A stretch of 6,643 nt of DNA from positions 1 to 6,643 of the forward strand of contig JANNED010000171.1 in assembly GCA_031388245.1 (NCBI GenBank), in the 5' to 3' direction. Position 1 is the first letter of the stretch. Every line of letters starts with the position of its first letter. This stretch comes from JANMDU01 sp031388245 (GTDB lineage Bacteria; Pseudomonadota; Gammaproteobacteria; Burkholderiales; Burkholderiaceae_C). The translations under genes and the position numbers were made by a program. Below, in pieces: positions 1-6,278 of this stretch. Under the pieces are notes generated by a model. It worked only from the letters and a program-made list of their open reading frames with translations, was not told the DNA's origin and did not search any database.

Positions 1-19
1 TGGCGGCGGCGGCGGCGGT
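1..19 (+). repeat. GGC trinucleotide tract encoding polyglycine
   Basis: Five consecutive GGC codons from base 2, then GGT, give a run of at least six glycines that reaches the window edge, so its full length is unknown. It is in frame with the DUF11-repeat gene and likely forms a flexible linker. A pure triplet run can change length by slippage without breaking the frame. Confidence 0.7.
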
Positions 20-1642
20 GTGGCGATCACCAATTTCTCCACAGCCACCATCAACCGAGCCGGTGGTGCCAACGGTAACGATGGCTGCTGTGGCGGCGCC
101 CAAGGCAACAGCAGCCCCAAAGCCTACAGCTCGACGGTGGGCACGATTGGCATTTCAAGCACGGCTGGCGGCACACCACCTGGGCTGCAAAGTGGGGCCG
201 ATTGCCTGCCTAACTTGCAGGTGACTAAAACGGCTTTGCAATCGACCATCACTTCGGCCACGGGTGCCAGCACCACCTATGCTTTGAGCCTACGCAACGC
301 CGGCGGCGCTGCTACCAATGTTTATTTGCTGGATGCCAACTTACCACCCGGCTGGAGCTATGCCATAGCGCCGACTACGACCTATGCCTACAGCCCTGTT
401 CCACCTGATGCCGCATCAGCAGGGGCAGAAACAACAGCGGCTACCATAGGCGGCACTTTACCCATCGCCAATTATGCGACTGCTAACGCAGGTGCTGCTA
501 TTTCTTTGCGAGCCAATGGTGCAGCGCCTGGCGTGGTGCCCACAGCAGGCGCTAATTCGCCCACCTTTGGTAGCTTCTTTATCCCGCAAAATGGCGCGAT
601 CACCGTCACCTATTCGGTCTCAATACCCGATACGGCCACAGTCGGCACTTACCATAACCCAGCAGGCGTGGTTTATCTTGACCCAACGCGCTTGGCAGCA
701 TCTGCCTTGCGCGTCGTCAGTCCGGTGTCCAATGTGACTGCCAACAGAACAGGGACAGCTTACGCTGCGAACACCACCTTCGCCAGCGGCTCAACCACCA
801 ACGTAGTGGGCAGCAATTACAGCGGTCTTGCCGCAGGCCCTGCCAGCGAAGATGTGACCTTGCTGCCCGATCTATCGGTTAGCAAAAGCGTGAGCACCAC
901 AACCTTTACCGTTGGCGCATCCAGTCAGAGCTACATCATTGTTGTGCGCAACAATGGCCGTCCAGTGGCCGATCAGGTGTATGCCAGCACGCAGGCCACC
1001 AGCCAATCTGCCACAGCTTTGGTGTCGTCGATACCGACCTTGACAGATACTTTGCCCACGGGTATGACCCTCAGCACCATCACCAACAGTGCACCAGGTG
1101 TGTGGACCTGCACGCCCAATGGCAGCAGCACCACCTTCTCTTGCAGTGCCAGCTCAGCCGTCTACCCGATGGCTGCAAGCAGTAACTTGGTCACCATCAC
1201 GGCGACGGTTGGCGTGTCTTCTGCCGCCTGCCCGGGCCCGCAGACCAATACCGTAGGCCTGACTGTCGCTGCTATCGGGGAATCCACCACGGGCAATAAC
1301 ACGGCAACCGTTGCAACACCTCTGAGCTGCAGTGCCAATCTGAGCATCACCAAAACAAACAACGTCACGACTTTGACGGCAGGCTCAACCACCACCTATA
1401 CCGTGACGGTGTCAAACCTCGGGCCAGCCGCAGCAGATGGTGCGGTGGTGCGTGATACGCCCTCTGTGGGCTTGTCTTCTTGCTCAGTCATCGCTTGCAC
1501 ACCAAGTGGCACAGGTGTGTGCCCATTGGCTGTACAGTGGCCCAACATTTTTTCTGGTGGCGGCTTGGTGCTCGGCAGTTTCGCCAGCGGGGCGGGTCTG
1601 AATTTCAGTATTCGTTGCGGAGTTTCTGCGACGGGGCAGTAG
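1..1642 (+). CDS. DUF11-repeat surface/secreted protein, C-terminal part (5' end outside the window)
   Basis: The reading frame is open from the left edge (first full codon at base 2) and ends with TAG at 1640-1642. A GTG at 20 is in frame, but glycine codons precede it without a stop, so it is probably internal. Numbered from that GTG, about 540 residues are visible. A Gly/Asn/Ser-rich stretch with a Cys pair (about 15-60) comes first. Three modules then start with the DUF11 signature: NLQVTKT at 65, DLSVSKS at 284 and NLSITKT at 440, each followed by a T-Y-x-x-x-x-x-N strand (for example TTYTVTVSNLGPA at 458). Composition is rich in Ala, Ser, Thr and Gly with almost no charge, typical of exported proteins. 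The last two modules contain paired cysteines that could form disulfides. The C terminus (GVSATGQ) ends as DUF11 proteins often do, with no PEP-CTERM or LPXTG sorting signal. DUF11 modules are extracellular beta-sandwiches; adhesion or surface-layer roles are inferred. The signal peptide would lie upstream, outside the window. Confidence 0.85.
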   Translation, partial: GGGGGGVAITNFSTATINRAGGANGNDGCCGGAQGNSSPKAYSSTVGTIGISSTAGGTPPGLQSGADCLPNLQVTKTALQSTITSATGASTTYALSLRNAGGAATNVYLLDANLPPGWSYAIAPTTTYAYSPVPPDAASAGAETTAATIGGTLPIANYATANAGAAISLRANGAAPGVVPTAGANSPTFGSFFIPQNGAITVTYSVSIPDTATVGTYHNPAGVVYLDPTRLAASALRVVSPVSNVTANRTGTAYAANTTFASGSTTNVVGSNYSGLAAGPASEDVTLLPDLSVSKSVSTTTFTVGASSQSYIIVVRNNGRPVADQVYASTQATSQSATALVSSIPTLTDTLPTGMTLSTITNSAPGVWTCTPNGSSTTFSCSASSAVYPMAASSNLVTITATVGVSSAACPGPQTNTVGLTVAAIGESTTGNNTATVATPLSCSANLSITKTNNVTTLTAGSTTTYTVTVSNLGPAAADGAVVRDTPSVGLSSCSVIACTPSGTGVCPLAVQWPNIFSGGGLVLGSFASGAGLNFSIRCGVSATGQ

Positions 1643-1693
1643 CGACAGTGGCGCAGTTAGCTGTTAAATTGAAAGCAAATCAAAACGTCGCGC

Positions 1694-2515
1694 TTAATAC
1701 GACAAACGCTCCGGGCTGATCTCTTGCAAGATCGTCGTTGCAATCTCTTCAATCGATTTCGTTGTGGTGGAGAGCCATCGAATCCCTTCGCGGCGCATCA
1801 TGCTCTCAGCTTCTGCTACTTCCATGCGGCAGTTTTCAAGTGAAGCGTATTTTGAATTCGGCCTGCGCTCATGGCGCACCTCATGCAAGCGTAGCGGATC
1901 AATCGTTAAGCCAAAAATTTTCTTTTTTTGTGCTTTCAGAGCGGGCGGTAGCATGCCGCGCTCAAAGTCTTCGGGAATCAGTGGATAGTTCGCTGCTTTC
2001 AAGCCATGCTGCATGGCCAAATACAGCGAAGTCGGCGTTTTGCCGCTGCGGGAAACGCCCACGAGGATCACATCCGCCGTTTCTAGCTCCCGGTTGCTCT
2101 GCCCATCGTCATGTGCGAGGCTGTAGTTGATCGCTTCAATCCTGTCGTTGTAAACCTTGCTCTTAGAAATGTCTGAGAACCGCCCCACGCGATGGTTCGA
2201 TTTGATGCCCAGCTCTTCTTCCAGCGGATGCACAAAAGTGCCAAACATATCCAGCACCTGCGCCTTGCATTCCGTCTTGATCAGCCACAGCACCTCATCA
2301 TTGACCAGCGTGGTAAACACAATCGGCCGCTTGCCTTCCAGCTCCGCCGTGTGATTGATCTGCCGCACCACGTTATGCGCCTTGTCCATCGTGTCAATAA
2401 ACGGCAGCCGTACATGGCGCGGCTGCATTTCAAACTGCGCAAGAATGGCATTGCCAAAGGTCTCGGCAGTGATGCCTGTGCCATCGGAGACGAAGAAGAC
2501 GGTGCGGTTGGTCAT
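1694..2515 (-). CDS. ppsR: Phosphoenolpyruvate synthase regulatory protein (bifunctional kinase/pyrophosphorylase, DUF299 family)
   Basis: The protein has 273 residues, normal for the family. The family adds a phosphate from ADP to a threonine of phosphoenolpyruvate synthase, which inactivates it, and removes it by Pi-dependent phosphorolysis; this controls gluconeogenic flux in the cytoplasm. The N terminus VFFVSDGTGITAE (6-18) is the characteristic opening of the family. The P-loop GVSRSGKT lies at 153-160, followed by PTSLYLA. Other recognisable stretches are NHRVGRFSD (106-114) and RRPNSKYASLENC near residue 220-232. The ATG at 2515 fits the family N terminus, although no clear Shine-Dalgarno sequence precedes it. 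The gene is convergent with the DUF11-repeat gene, 51 bases apart. In many Burkholderiales ppsR sits divergently next to ppsA, but the adjacent sequence here holds no ppsA start. I see no frameshift or lost motif, so the gene appears functional. Confidence 0.95.
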   Translation of the reverse strand: MTNRTVFFVSDGTGITAETFGNAILAQFEMQPRHVRLPFIDTMDKAHNVVRQINHTAELEGKRPIVFTTLVNDEVLWLIKTECKAQVLDMFGTFVHPLEEELGIKSNHRVGRFSDISKSKVYNDRIEAINYSLAHDDGQSNRELETADVILVGVSRSGKTPTSLYLAMQHGLKAANYPLIPEDFERGMLPPALKAQKKKIFGLTIDPLRLHEVRHERRPNSKYASLENCRMEVAEAESMMRREGIRWLSTTTKSIEEIATTILQEISPERLSY

Positions 2516-2602
2516 GGCAGATTTGGTTCAGTGATGTTGGATTTTCCCACGCGCCATCGCGCGCCCAGTTGCAAGCCAAAACGGTTCAGCGCAGAAACCT
2601 CA

Positions 2603-2617
2603 AAATACTTTGTATTT
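2603..2617. repeat. Short AT-rich inverted repeat
   Basis: AAATAC (2603-2608) and GTATTT (2612-2617) form a perfect six-base inverted repeat around a three-base loop. It lies about 90 bases upstream of the ppsR start codon and overlaps the transposase-like remnant. It could be a binding site upstream of ppsR or simply chance in AT-rich sequence; nothing shows a function. Confidence 0.25.
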
Positions 2618-2673
2618 GAGTCGTATTTTTGCCCAGCGTGCGGTGGCCGGATGCGAATTCAATAGCTTTCATC
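2603..2673 (+). pseudogene. Remnant resembling the C-terminal end of an IS91-type transposase
   Basis: Frame 2 reads YFVFESYFCPACGGRMRI from 2606 to 2659. This resembles the C-terminal segment of IS91/IS801-type transposases, where a V-F-x-I-D-like stretch precedes a CPxCGGxMRI zinc-knuckle motif. The family usually continues I-(I/A)-A-F-I. Here the frame hits TAG at 2663, but skipping two bases (2660-2661) into frame 1 gives IAFI at 2662-2673, as expected if a small indel broke the gene. Only about 24 residues are readable, so the match rests on a short motif. No upstream catalytic part of a transposase is visible, because ppsR occupies that space. A chance match to a CxxC motif is the main alternative. 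Confidence 0.4.
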
Positions 2674-2763
2674 AACCACAGCGCCGAGGATGGGTGAGTC
2701 AGCTTGTCAAGGATCGACGCGGCGTTTTAGGCTCGCTGCGGGGAAGAGCTGCGCGAGTGATAG

Positions 2764-2964
2764 AACGAAGACGTTTTGCGCACAACGAAGCAACATCTAC
2801 CGACAGCGGGCGCTCAAGTCGCGCAGATCAATTACCTTTGCCGGCCTTAAACCCATGCGATGCTAGATCTCATTGAGTTGAATTGCCTAGCCGTGACGCA
2901 AGATCAGAAGAAAGGCAAAGATGCGTTTGTGAATCAGCGCAAGGCTAATTTTGTGAATGCTTGA
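2764..2964 (+). pseudogene. 3' remnant of an enoyl-CoA hydratase/isomerase (crotonase family) gene
   Basis: Frame 1 reads NEDVLRTTKQHL from 2764, continues to a TAA at 2848-2850, then runs THAMLDLIELNCLAVTQDQ, KKGKDAFVNQRKANFVNA and stops at TGA 2962-2964. The last part matches the crotonase C-terminal signature (T-x-D-Q-x-E-G-x-x-A-F-x-x-K-R-x-P-x-F). The spacing of about 40 residues from the TTK segment to that signature also fits, since family members have an A-x-K helix at this distance. The internal TAA, stops upstream at 2755-2763, and the absence of the oxyanion-hole and catalytic regions mark it as dead. It converges on the isomerase gene with only 15 bases between the two stop codons. 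It was probably a CoA-thioester hydratase or isomerase; the exact substrate cannot be told. Confidence 0.6.
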
Positions 2965-2979
2965 AGCTGCCTATAGCAA

Positions 2980-3846
2980 TCAAACACAATTCTTGTGCCT
3001 TGCGATGCAAGTGTTCAGCACTTCCTCGCCCGGCCGCTGCCACCAACCAAGCTGGGAAAAAATCTCAACCTCCGCAAATCCAGCGTATCCTGAGGCTTCC
3101 ATTTGCGCGCGAATTTTGCGTAGCTCGATCACACCGTCACCCATCATGCCTCGATCATTTAGCAAATCGCGCGTGGGCGTTAGCCAATCGCACACATGCC
3201 AGGCCAAGAGGCGATTTTTGCCCGCTCGCTCAATCTGGTTGAATAGCTTGGGATCCCACCACACGTGATAGGCATCCACTGCAACGCCCAGTGCACCGCT
3301 GTGGTTGGGGTCGAGCTCGTCACACAGATCGAGCGCATGCTCCATCGTATTAATGCAGGCACGCTCTGCAGCTTGCATCGGGTGCAGTGGCTCAATAGCC
3401 AAGGGCATGCCGACTGACTTGGCGTACTCTAGCGAGGTGGCAATACCATCGCGCACCTCAGTACGGGCGCGGCTGATATCCATATAGGCGGGGTTTCCTG
3501 TCAGCGCCCCGGGCAGCGAACCCACCACCAGCACCAAGCAAGGCGCATTGAGCACTTTGGCTTCATCGATTGCACGCCGATTATCGTCTAAAGCAGCGAT
3601 ACGACCCGCTGCATCCGCTGCTGGGAAAAACCCACCTCGGCAATAGCCGGATAACACCATACCTGTGTTGCGTAACTGCTTGGCGACTTTACCCAAGCCC
3701 ACCGCAGCCACTTGATCACGCCACGGGCTAATGGCACGAATGCCACGCTTGGCGCACGCGTCAATGATGCGGTCTAGCGTCCACTGCTTGCGCACGGTCG
3801 CGGTGTTGATGGAGAGCCAATGGTGATCTTGGGTGAAGTCGCGCAT
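2980..3846 (-). CDS. Sugar phosphate isomerase/epimerase family TIM-barrel protein
   Basis: The protein has 288 residues and resembles the xylose-isomerase-like TIM-barrel family (AP_endonuc_2, PF01261), metal-dependent cytoplasmic enzymes that isomerise or epimerise sugars, keto-sugars and inosose-like compounds. Numbered from the ATG at 3846, likely metal and acid/base residues fall where the family has them: Glu152 (AIEPLHP), Asp191 and His194 (VDAYHVWW), His217 (WHVCDW), and Glu259 or Glu261 (FAEVEIF). An in-frame GTG at 3879 would add 11 residues and overlap the upstream gene. I prefer the ATG because MRDFTQDHHWLSINTATVR is the expected family-like start and GAGGT precedes it at ten bases. 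It is the last gene of the minus-strand operon, 19 bases after the DUF993 gene. The specific substrate is unknown; myo-inositol-type and 3-keto-sugar pathways use similar enzymes. Confidence 0.85.
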   Translation of the reverse strand: MRDFTQDHHWLSINTATVRKQWTLDRIIDACAKRGIRAISPWRDQVAAVGLGKVAKQLRNTGMVLSGYCRGGFFPAADAAGRIAALDDNRRAIDEAKVLNAPCLVLVVGSLPGALTGNPAYMDISRARTEVRDGIATSLEYAKSVGMPLAIEPLHPMQAAERACINTMEHALDLCDELDPNHSGALGVAVDAYHVWWDPKLFNQIERAGKNRLLAWHVCDWLTPTRDLLNDRGMMGDGVIELRKIRAQMEASGYAGFAEVEIFSQLGWWQRPGEEVLNTCIARHKNCV

Positions 3847-3856
3847 GATTTGCTGC

Positions 3857-3861
3857 ACCTC
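3857..3861 (-). promoter_or_regulatory. Ribosome binding site supporting the 3846 start of the isomerase gene
   Basis: The minus strand reads GAGGT ten bases before the ATG at 3846, just after the stop codon of the DUF993 gene. The alternative GTG at 3879 has no comparable purine-rich site upstream, so this site favours the shorter protein. Confidence 0.5.
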
Positions 3862-3865
3862 GCCT

Positions 3866-5086
3866 CTAGCCCTGAACACCGTGCATTGCTAGCAGCGTCT
3901 TCATTCGCTGCACAGCCAGATCGGGTTGTTCCAGAAGATTGGCGGCATCAGCCAGGCGCAAGAGCTCAGCACAATGTACGAGTGACCGTGTGCTTTGCTG
4001 TCCACCCACCATCGTGAAGTGATTTTGATGCCCATTAAGCCAAGCCATAAATACCACGCCAGTTTTATAAAACCGAGTGGGAGCAGCAAAGATATGGCGC
4101 GACAGCGGCACGGTGGGCCCGAGAATGGCGTGAAATTTGTCGAGATTGCCTAGCGCTAATTCACCGAGTGCGCTACTGGCAGCAGGTGCAATCGCATCAA
4201 AAATACCCAAGAGCGCATCGCTCTTGCCGTGCACAGCTGCTGTGCCAAAACCATCGCCAGCAATGAGTTCGGCATAGTTGAAGTCATCGCCTGTGTACAT
4301 GCGCACACCTTTTCCGTCAGCCCCTCCGGTAGCGGGCAGTTTGCGGCGCATGGCAATTTCTTTGTCCTCATCCAACAGCGAAATCTTGATGCCATCCACC
4401 TTATCAGGATGTGCGGCGATGATGCCCAGCGCCGTCGTCATCGCAGCATCCACGTCCTTCGTACCCCAATAACCCGCTAATGCTGGATCAAACATATCAC
4501 CCAACCAGTGAAGCACCACGGGCTGCTTCGCTTGGCTCAGGATACGGTCATACATGCGCTCGTAGTCCGCTGGGCTTTTTGCCACGCGAGCCAGTGCACG
4601 ACTCGCCATGACGATGAGTTTGCCACCGAGTTTCTCGATGGCTTCCATTTGTTCTTCATAAGCGCGGATGACTTCATCAACTGTTTTGACATCATCCAGC
4701 ACCAAATGGTCAGTGCCACAACCCGAAGCCACAAGCGAAGTCCCGCCTTGGGCAGAAAAGTCTTTGGCAGCATCTAGCGAGCGACGGATGAGTTCTAGCG
4801 AAGTGGGCCAGTCCAGTCCCATACCGCGCTGCGCCGTGTCCATCGCTTCGGCCACACCTAGCCCTAACGACCATAAGCGCTGGCGATAGGCAATGGTGGT
4901 GTCCCAATCCACAGCGCACTCCAGCCATGGGTCGATTGCCGCGAGTGGGTCGGCCACCACGTGAGCCGCAGAGTAAGCGATACGATTGAATGGGATGCCC
5001 TTGGCGGGCTGCACAGGCTCTGATCCAGCCAAGGTGTAGCGGGCAAGCGTGCCATCCGCTTTAGGTAGCTGAAGAGAAAGCGACAT
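3866..5086 (-). CDS. DUF993 family protein, dihydrodipicolinate synthase-like aldolase fold
   Basis: The 406-residue protein matches my recollection of DUF993 (PF06187), a poorly characterised family with a predicted class I aldolase (DapA-like) barrel. The likely Schiff-base lysine is Lys234 in KVDGIKIS, which aligns with the V-x-G-(I/x)-K strand of DapA-type enzymes. The strand that carries the Y-N-x-P motif in DapA appears here as VVLHWLGD (190-197), so the usual tyrosine is replaced by His193. Other landmarks are VASGCGTDH (119-127), the GGADGKGVRMYTGDDFNY stretch (254-271) and a C-terminal MAWLNGHQNHFTMVGG (347-362). It starts at ATG 5086, 7 bases after the oxidoreductase stop, with a weak GAG site, suggesting translational coupling. 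Its place between a Gfo/Idh/MocA dehydrogenase and a sugar isomerase suggests cleavage or lyase chemistry on a keto-sugar, but no reaction can be assigned. Confidence 0.85.
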   Translation of the reverse strand: MSLSLQLPKADGTLARYTLAGSEPVQPAKGIPFNRIAYSAAHVVADPLAAIDPWLECAVDWDTTIAYRQRLWSLGLGVAEAMDTAQRGMGLDWPTSLELIRRSLDAAKDFSAQGGTSLVASGCGTDHLVLDDVKTVDEVIRAYEEQMEAIEKLGGKLIVMASRALARVAKSPADYERMYDRILSQAKQPVVLHWLGDMFDPALAGYWGTKDVDAAMTTALGIIAAHPDKVDGIKISLLDEDKEIAMRRKLPATGGADGKGVRMYTGDDFNYAELIAGDGFGTAAVHGKSDALLGIFDAIAPAASSALGELALGNLDKFHAILGPTVPLSRHIFAAPTRFYKTGVVFMAWLNGHQNHFTMVGGQQSTRSLVHCAELLRLADAANLLEQPDLAVQRMKTLLAMHGVQG

Positions 5087-5093
5087 GGCAAGC

Positions 5094-6257
5094 TCAGACT
5101 TTCAATGCTGGCACATCCACCCAGCGGCGCTCTTTCCAGCTTTGCAGGGCGACTTCCACCAGTTGTACGCCTTTGGCACCCTCGGGCAAGGTAAATCGGT
5201 AGGGCTCGTTTTCCACCACATGGCGAATGAAGTGCTCCCACTGGATCTTGAAGCCGTTGTCGTAGACCTGCGTATCGGGCACCTCTTGCCACTGATCAAA
5301 GAAAGGCATCATTTGCTTCTCGTCTGGATTCCAGACGGGACGAGGGGTCGCGACACGCGATTGAGCACGGCAAGAGGTGAGTCCTGCAACGGCAGAGCCA
5401 TGCGTGCCATCCACATGGAAGGTGACCAAGTCGTCGCGGCGCACGCGAGTCGCCCACGACATATTGAGCTGCGCAATCACGGCCTCGCCGTTATGACCAA
5501 TGAGTTCAGCCGTCGCATAGGCCGCGTCATCGGCGGTGCAAGCGTAAGGCTTGCCTGCCTCATCCCAACGCTGCGGAATGTGGGTCGCGCCAATGCACGA
5601 AACAGATTTCACTTCGCCAAACAAATTATCAAGCACGTAGCGCCAATGGCACATCATGTCGAGAATCATGCCTCCACCATCTTCGGCGCGGTAGTTCCAG
5701 CTTGGACGCTGGATCGGTTGCAAGTCACCCTCAAACACCCAATAACCAAACTCCAAACGCACAGACAACATGCGACCAAAAAAGCCTGAACGGCGCAGCA
5801 TGTCAAGCTTACGAAGGCCTGGTAAAAACAACTTATCCTGCACAGCACCATGTTTGAGGCCAGATTCTTCAGCTAAGCGGGCAATCTCCACAGCCTCATT
5901 CAAATTGGTGGCAATCGGTTTTTCACAATACACGTGCTTGCCAGCGCGAATAGCTTTTGCCAATAAAGTAGGACGCATCTGCGTGGTGCCAGCATCAAAA
6001 AAAATCGTGTCGTCCTTGTTCTCTAGCGCGACATCGAGATCTGTACCCCAGCGTGAAATGTTGTGCTTTTTCGCTAGCGCTTCTATCTTTTCGGCATTGC
6101 GGCCTATCAAAATAGGATCAGGCATCACCTTGTCACCGTTTGAAAGCGTGACGCCGCCTTGATTGCGGATAGCCACGATGGAGCGAATCAAATGTTGGTT
6201 CATGCCCATGCGTCCAGTCACGCCATGCATGACGATGCCAAGTCTTTGGGTTGTCAT
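5094..6257 (-). CDS. Gfo/Idh/MocA family NAD(P)-dependent oxidoreductase
   Basis: The protein has 387 residues, the usual size. The family oxidises or reduces hydroxyl/keto groups of sugars, inositols and related polyols in the cytoplasm. The N-terminal Rossmann fold opens with GIVMHGVTGRMG (7-18), a glycine-rich variant of the dinucleotide loop. The hallmark EKP lies at 112-114 (YCEKPIATN), its lysine being a catalytic/cofactor-binding residue. GGGMILDMMCHW (194-205) supplies the conserved Asp200 and His204 of the substrate site, and QDKLFLPGLRKL (140-151) is typical of the start of the C-terminal substrate domain. The ATG at 6257 has a strong AAAGGA site 7 bases upstream. It follows the Bug receptor gene by 21 bases and precedes the DUF993 gene by 7 bases, so co-transcription is very likely. 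The substrate is unknown; inositol, levoglucosan-like anhydrosugars and glycosides are all used by relatives. Confidence 0.92.
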   Translation of the reverse strand: MTTQRLGIVMHGVTGRMGMNQHLIRSIVAIRNQGGVTLSNGDKVMPDPILIGRNAEKIEALAKKHNISRWGTDLDVALENKDDTIFFDAGTTQMRPTLLAKAIRAGKHVYCEKPIATNLNEAVEIARLAEESGLKHGAVQDKLFLPGLRKLDMLRRSGFFGRMLSVRLEFGYWVFEGDLQPIQRPSWNYRAEDGGGMILDMMCHWRYVLDNLFGEVKSVSCIGATHIPQRWDEAGKPYACTADDAAYATAELIGHNGEAVIAQLNMSWATRVRRDDLVTFHVDGTHGSAVAGLTSCRAQSRVATPRPVWNPDEKQMMPFFDQWQEVPDTQVYDNGFKIQWEHFIRHVVENEPYRFTLPEGAKGVQLVEVALQSWKERRWVDVPALKV

Positions 6258-6264
6258 TTTTATT

Positions 6265-6270
6265 TCCTTT
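6265..6270 (-). promoter_or_regulatory. Shine-Dalgarno site of the Gfo/Idh/MocA oxidoreductase gene
   Basis: AAAGGA on the minus strand lies 7 bases before the ATG at 6257, within the 21-base gap after the receptor gene. It fixes the start and implies independent, efficient initiation inside the operon. Confidence 0.7.
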
Positions 6271-6278
6271 TGCTCAAT

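Larger units (their letters stand above)
2516..2979. other. Gene-free, decayed region between ppsR and the isomerase gene
   Basis: About 460 bases carry no intact gene. Two broken coding remnants can be read on the plus strand: a transposase-like tail (2603-2673) and a crotonase 3' end (2764-2964). The part next to ppsR (2516-2600) must contain the ppsR promoter if the gene is transcribed from here, but I could not pick a convincing -35/-10 pair. No rho-independent terminator is evident behind the isomerase gene. Confidence 0.6.

Noticed and set aside
1162..1395. A 77-codon minus-strand open frame within the DUF11-repeat gene
   Set aside because: It is a low-complexity hydrophobic translation produced by reading Ala/Thr/Val-rich repeats backwards; no start signal supports it.
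1643..1693. Possible bidirectional terminator between the converging DUF11-repeat gene and ppsR
   Set aside because: I could not find a GC-rich hairpin followed by a T-run on either strand in these 51 bases.
1738..2130. A 130-codon plus-strand open frame within ppsR
   Set aside because: It is antisense to the conserved P-loop part of ppsR and has no family resemblance of its own.
2192..2665. A 157-codon plus-strand open frame running out of ppsR into the intergenic region
   Set aside because: Most of it is antisense to ppsR. Only its last 20 or so codons show a motif, and these are reported separately as a transposase-like remnant.
2610..2876. An 88-codon plus-strand open frame in the intergenic region
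   Set aside because: Its Arg/Ser-rich translation matches nothing I recognise. The other frames carry the recognisable remnants, so this frame is best taken as chance.
5085..5789. A 234-codon open frame on the plus strand
   Set aside because: It lies wholly antisense to the well-supported Gfo/Idh/MocA gene, shows no recognisable domain, and its composition is what reverse-strand reading of a coding region gives.
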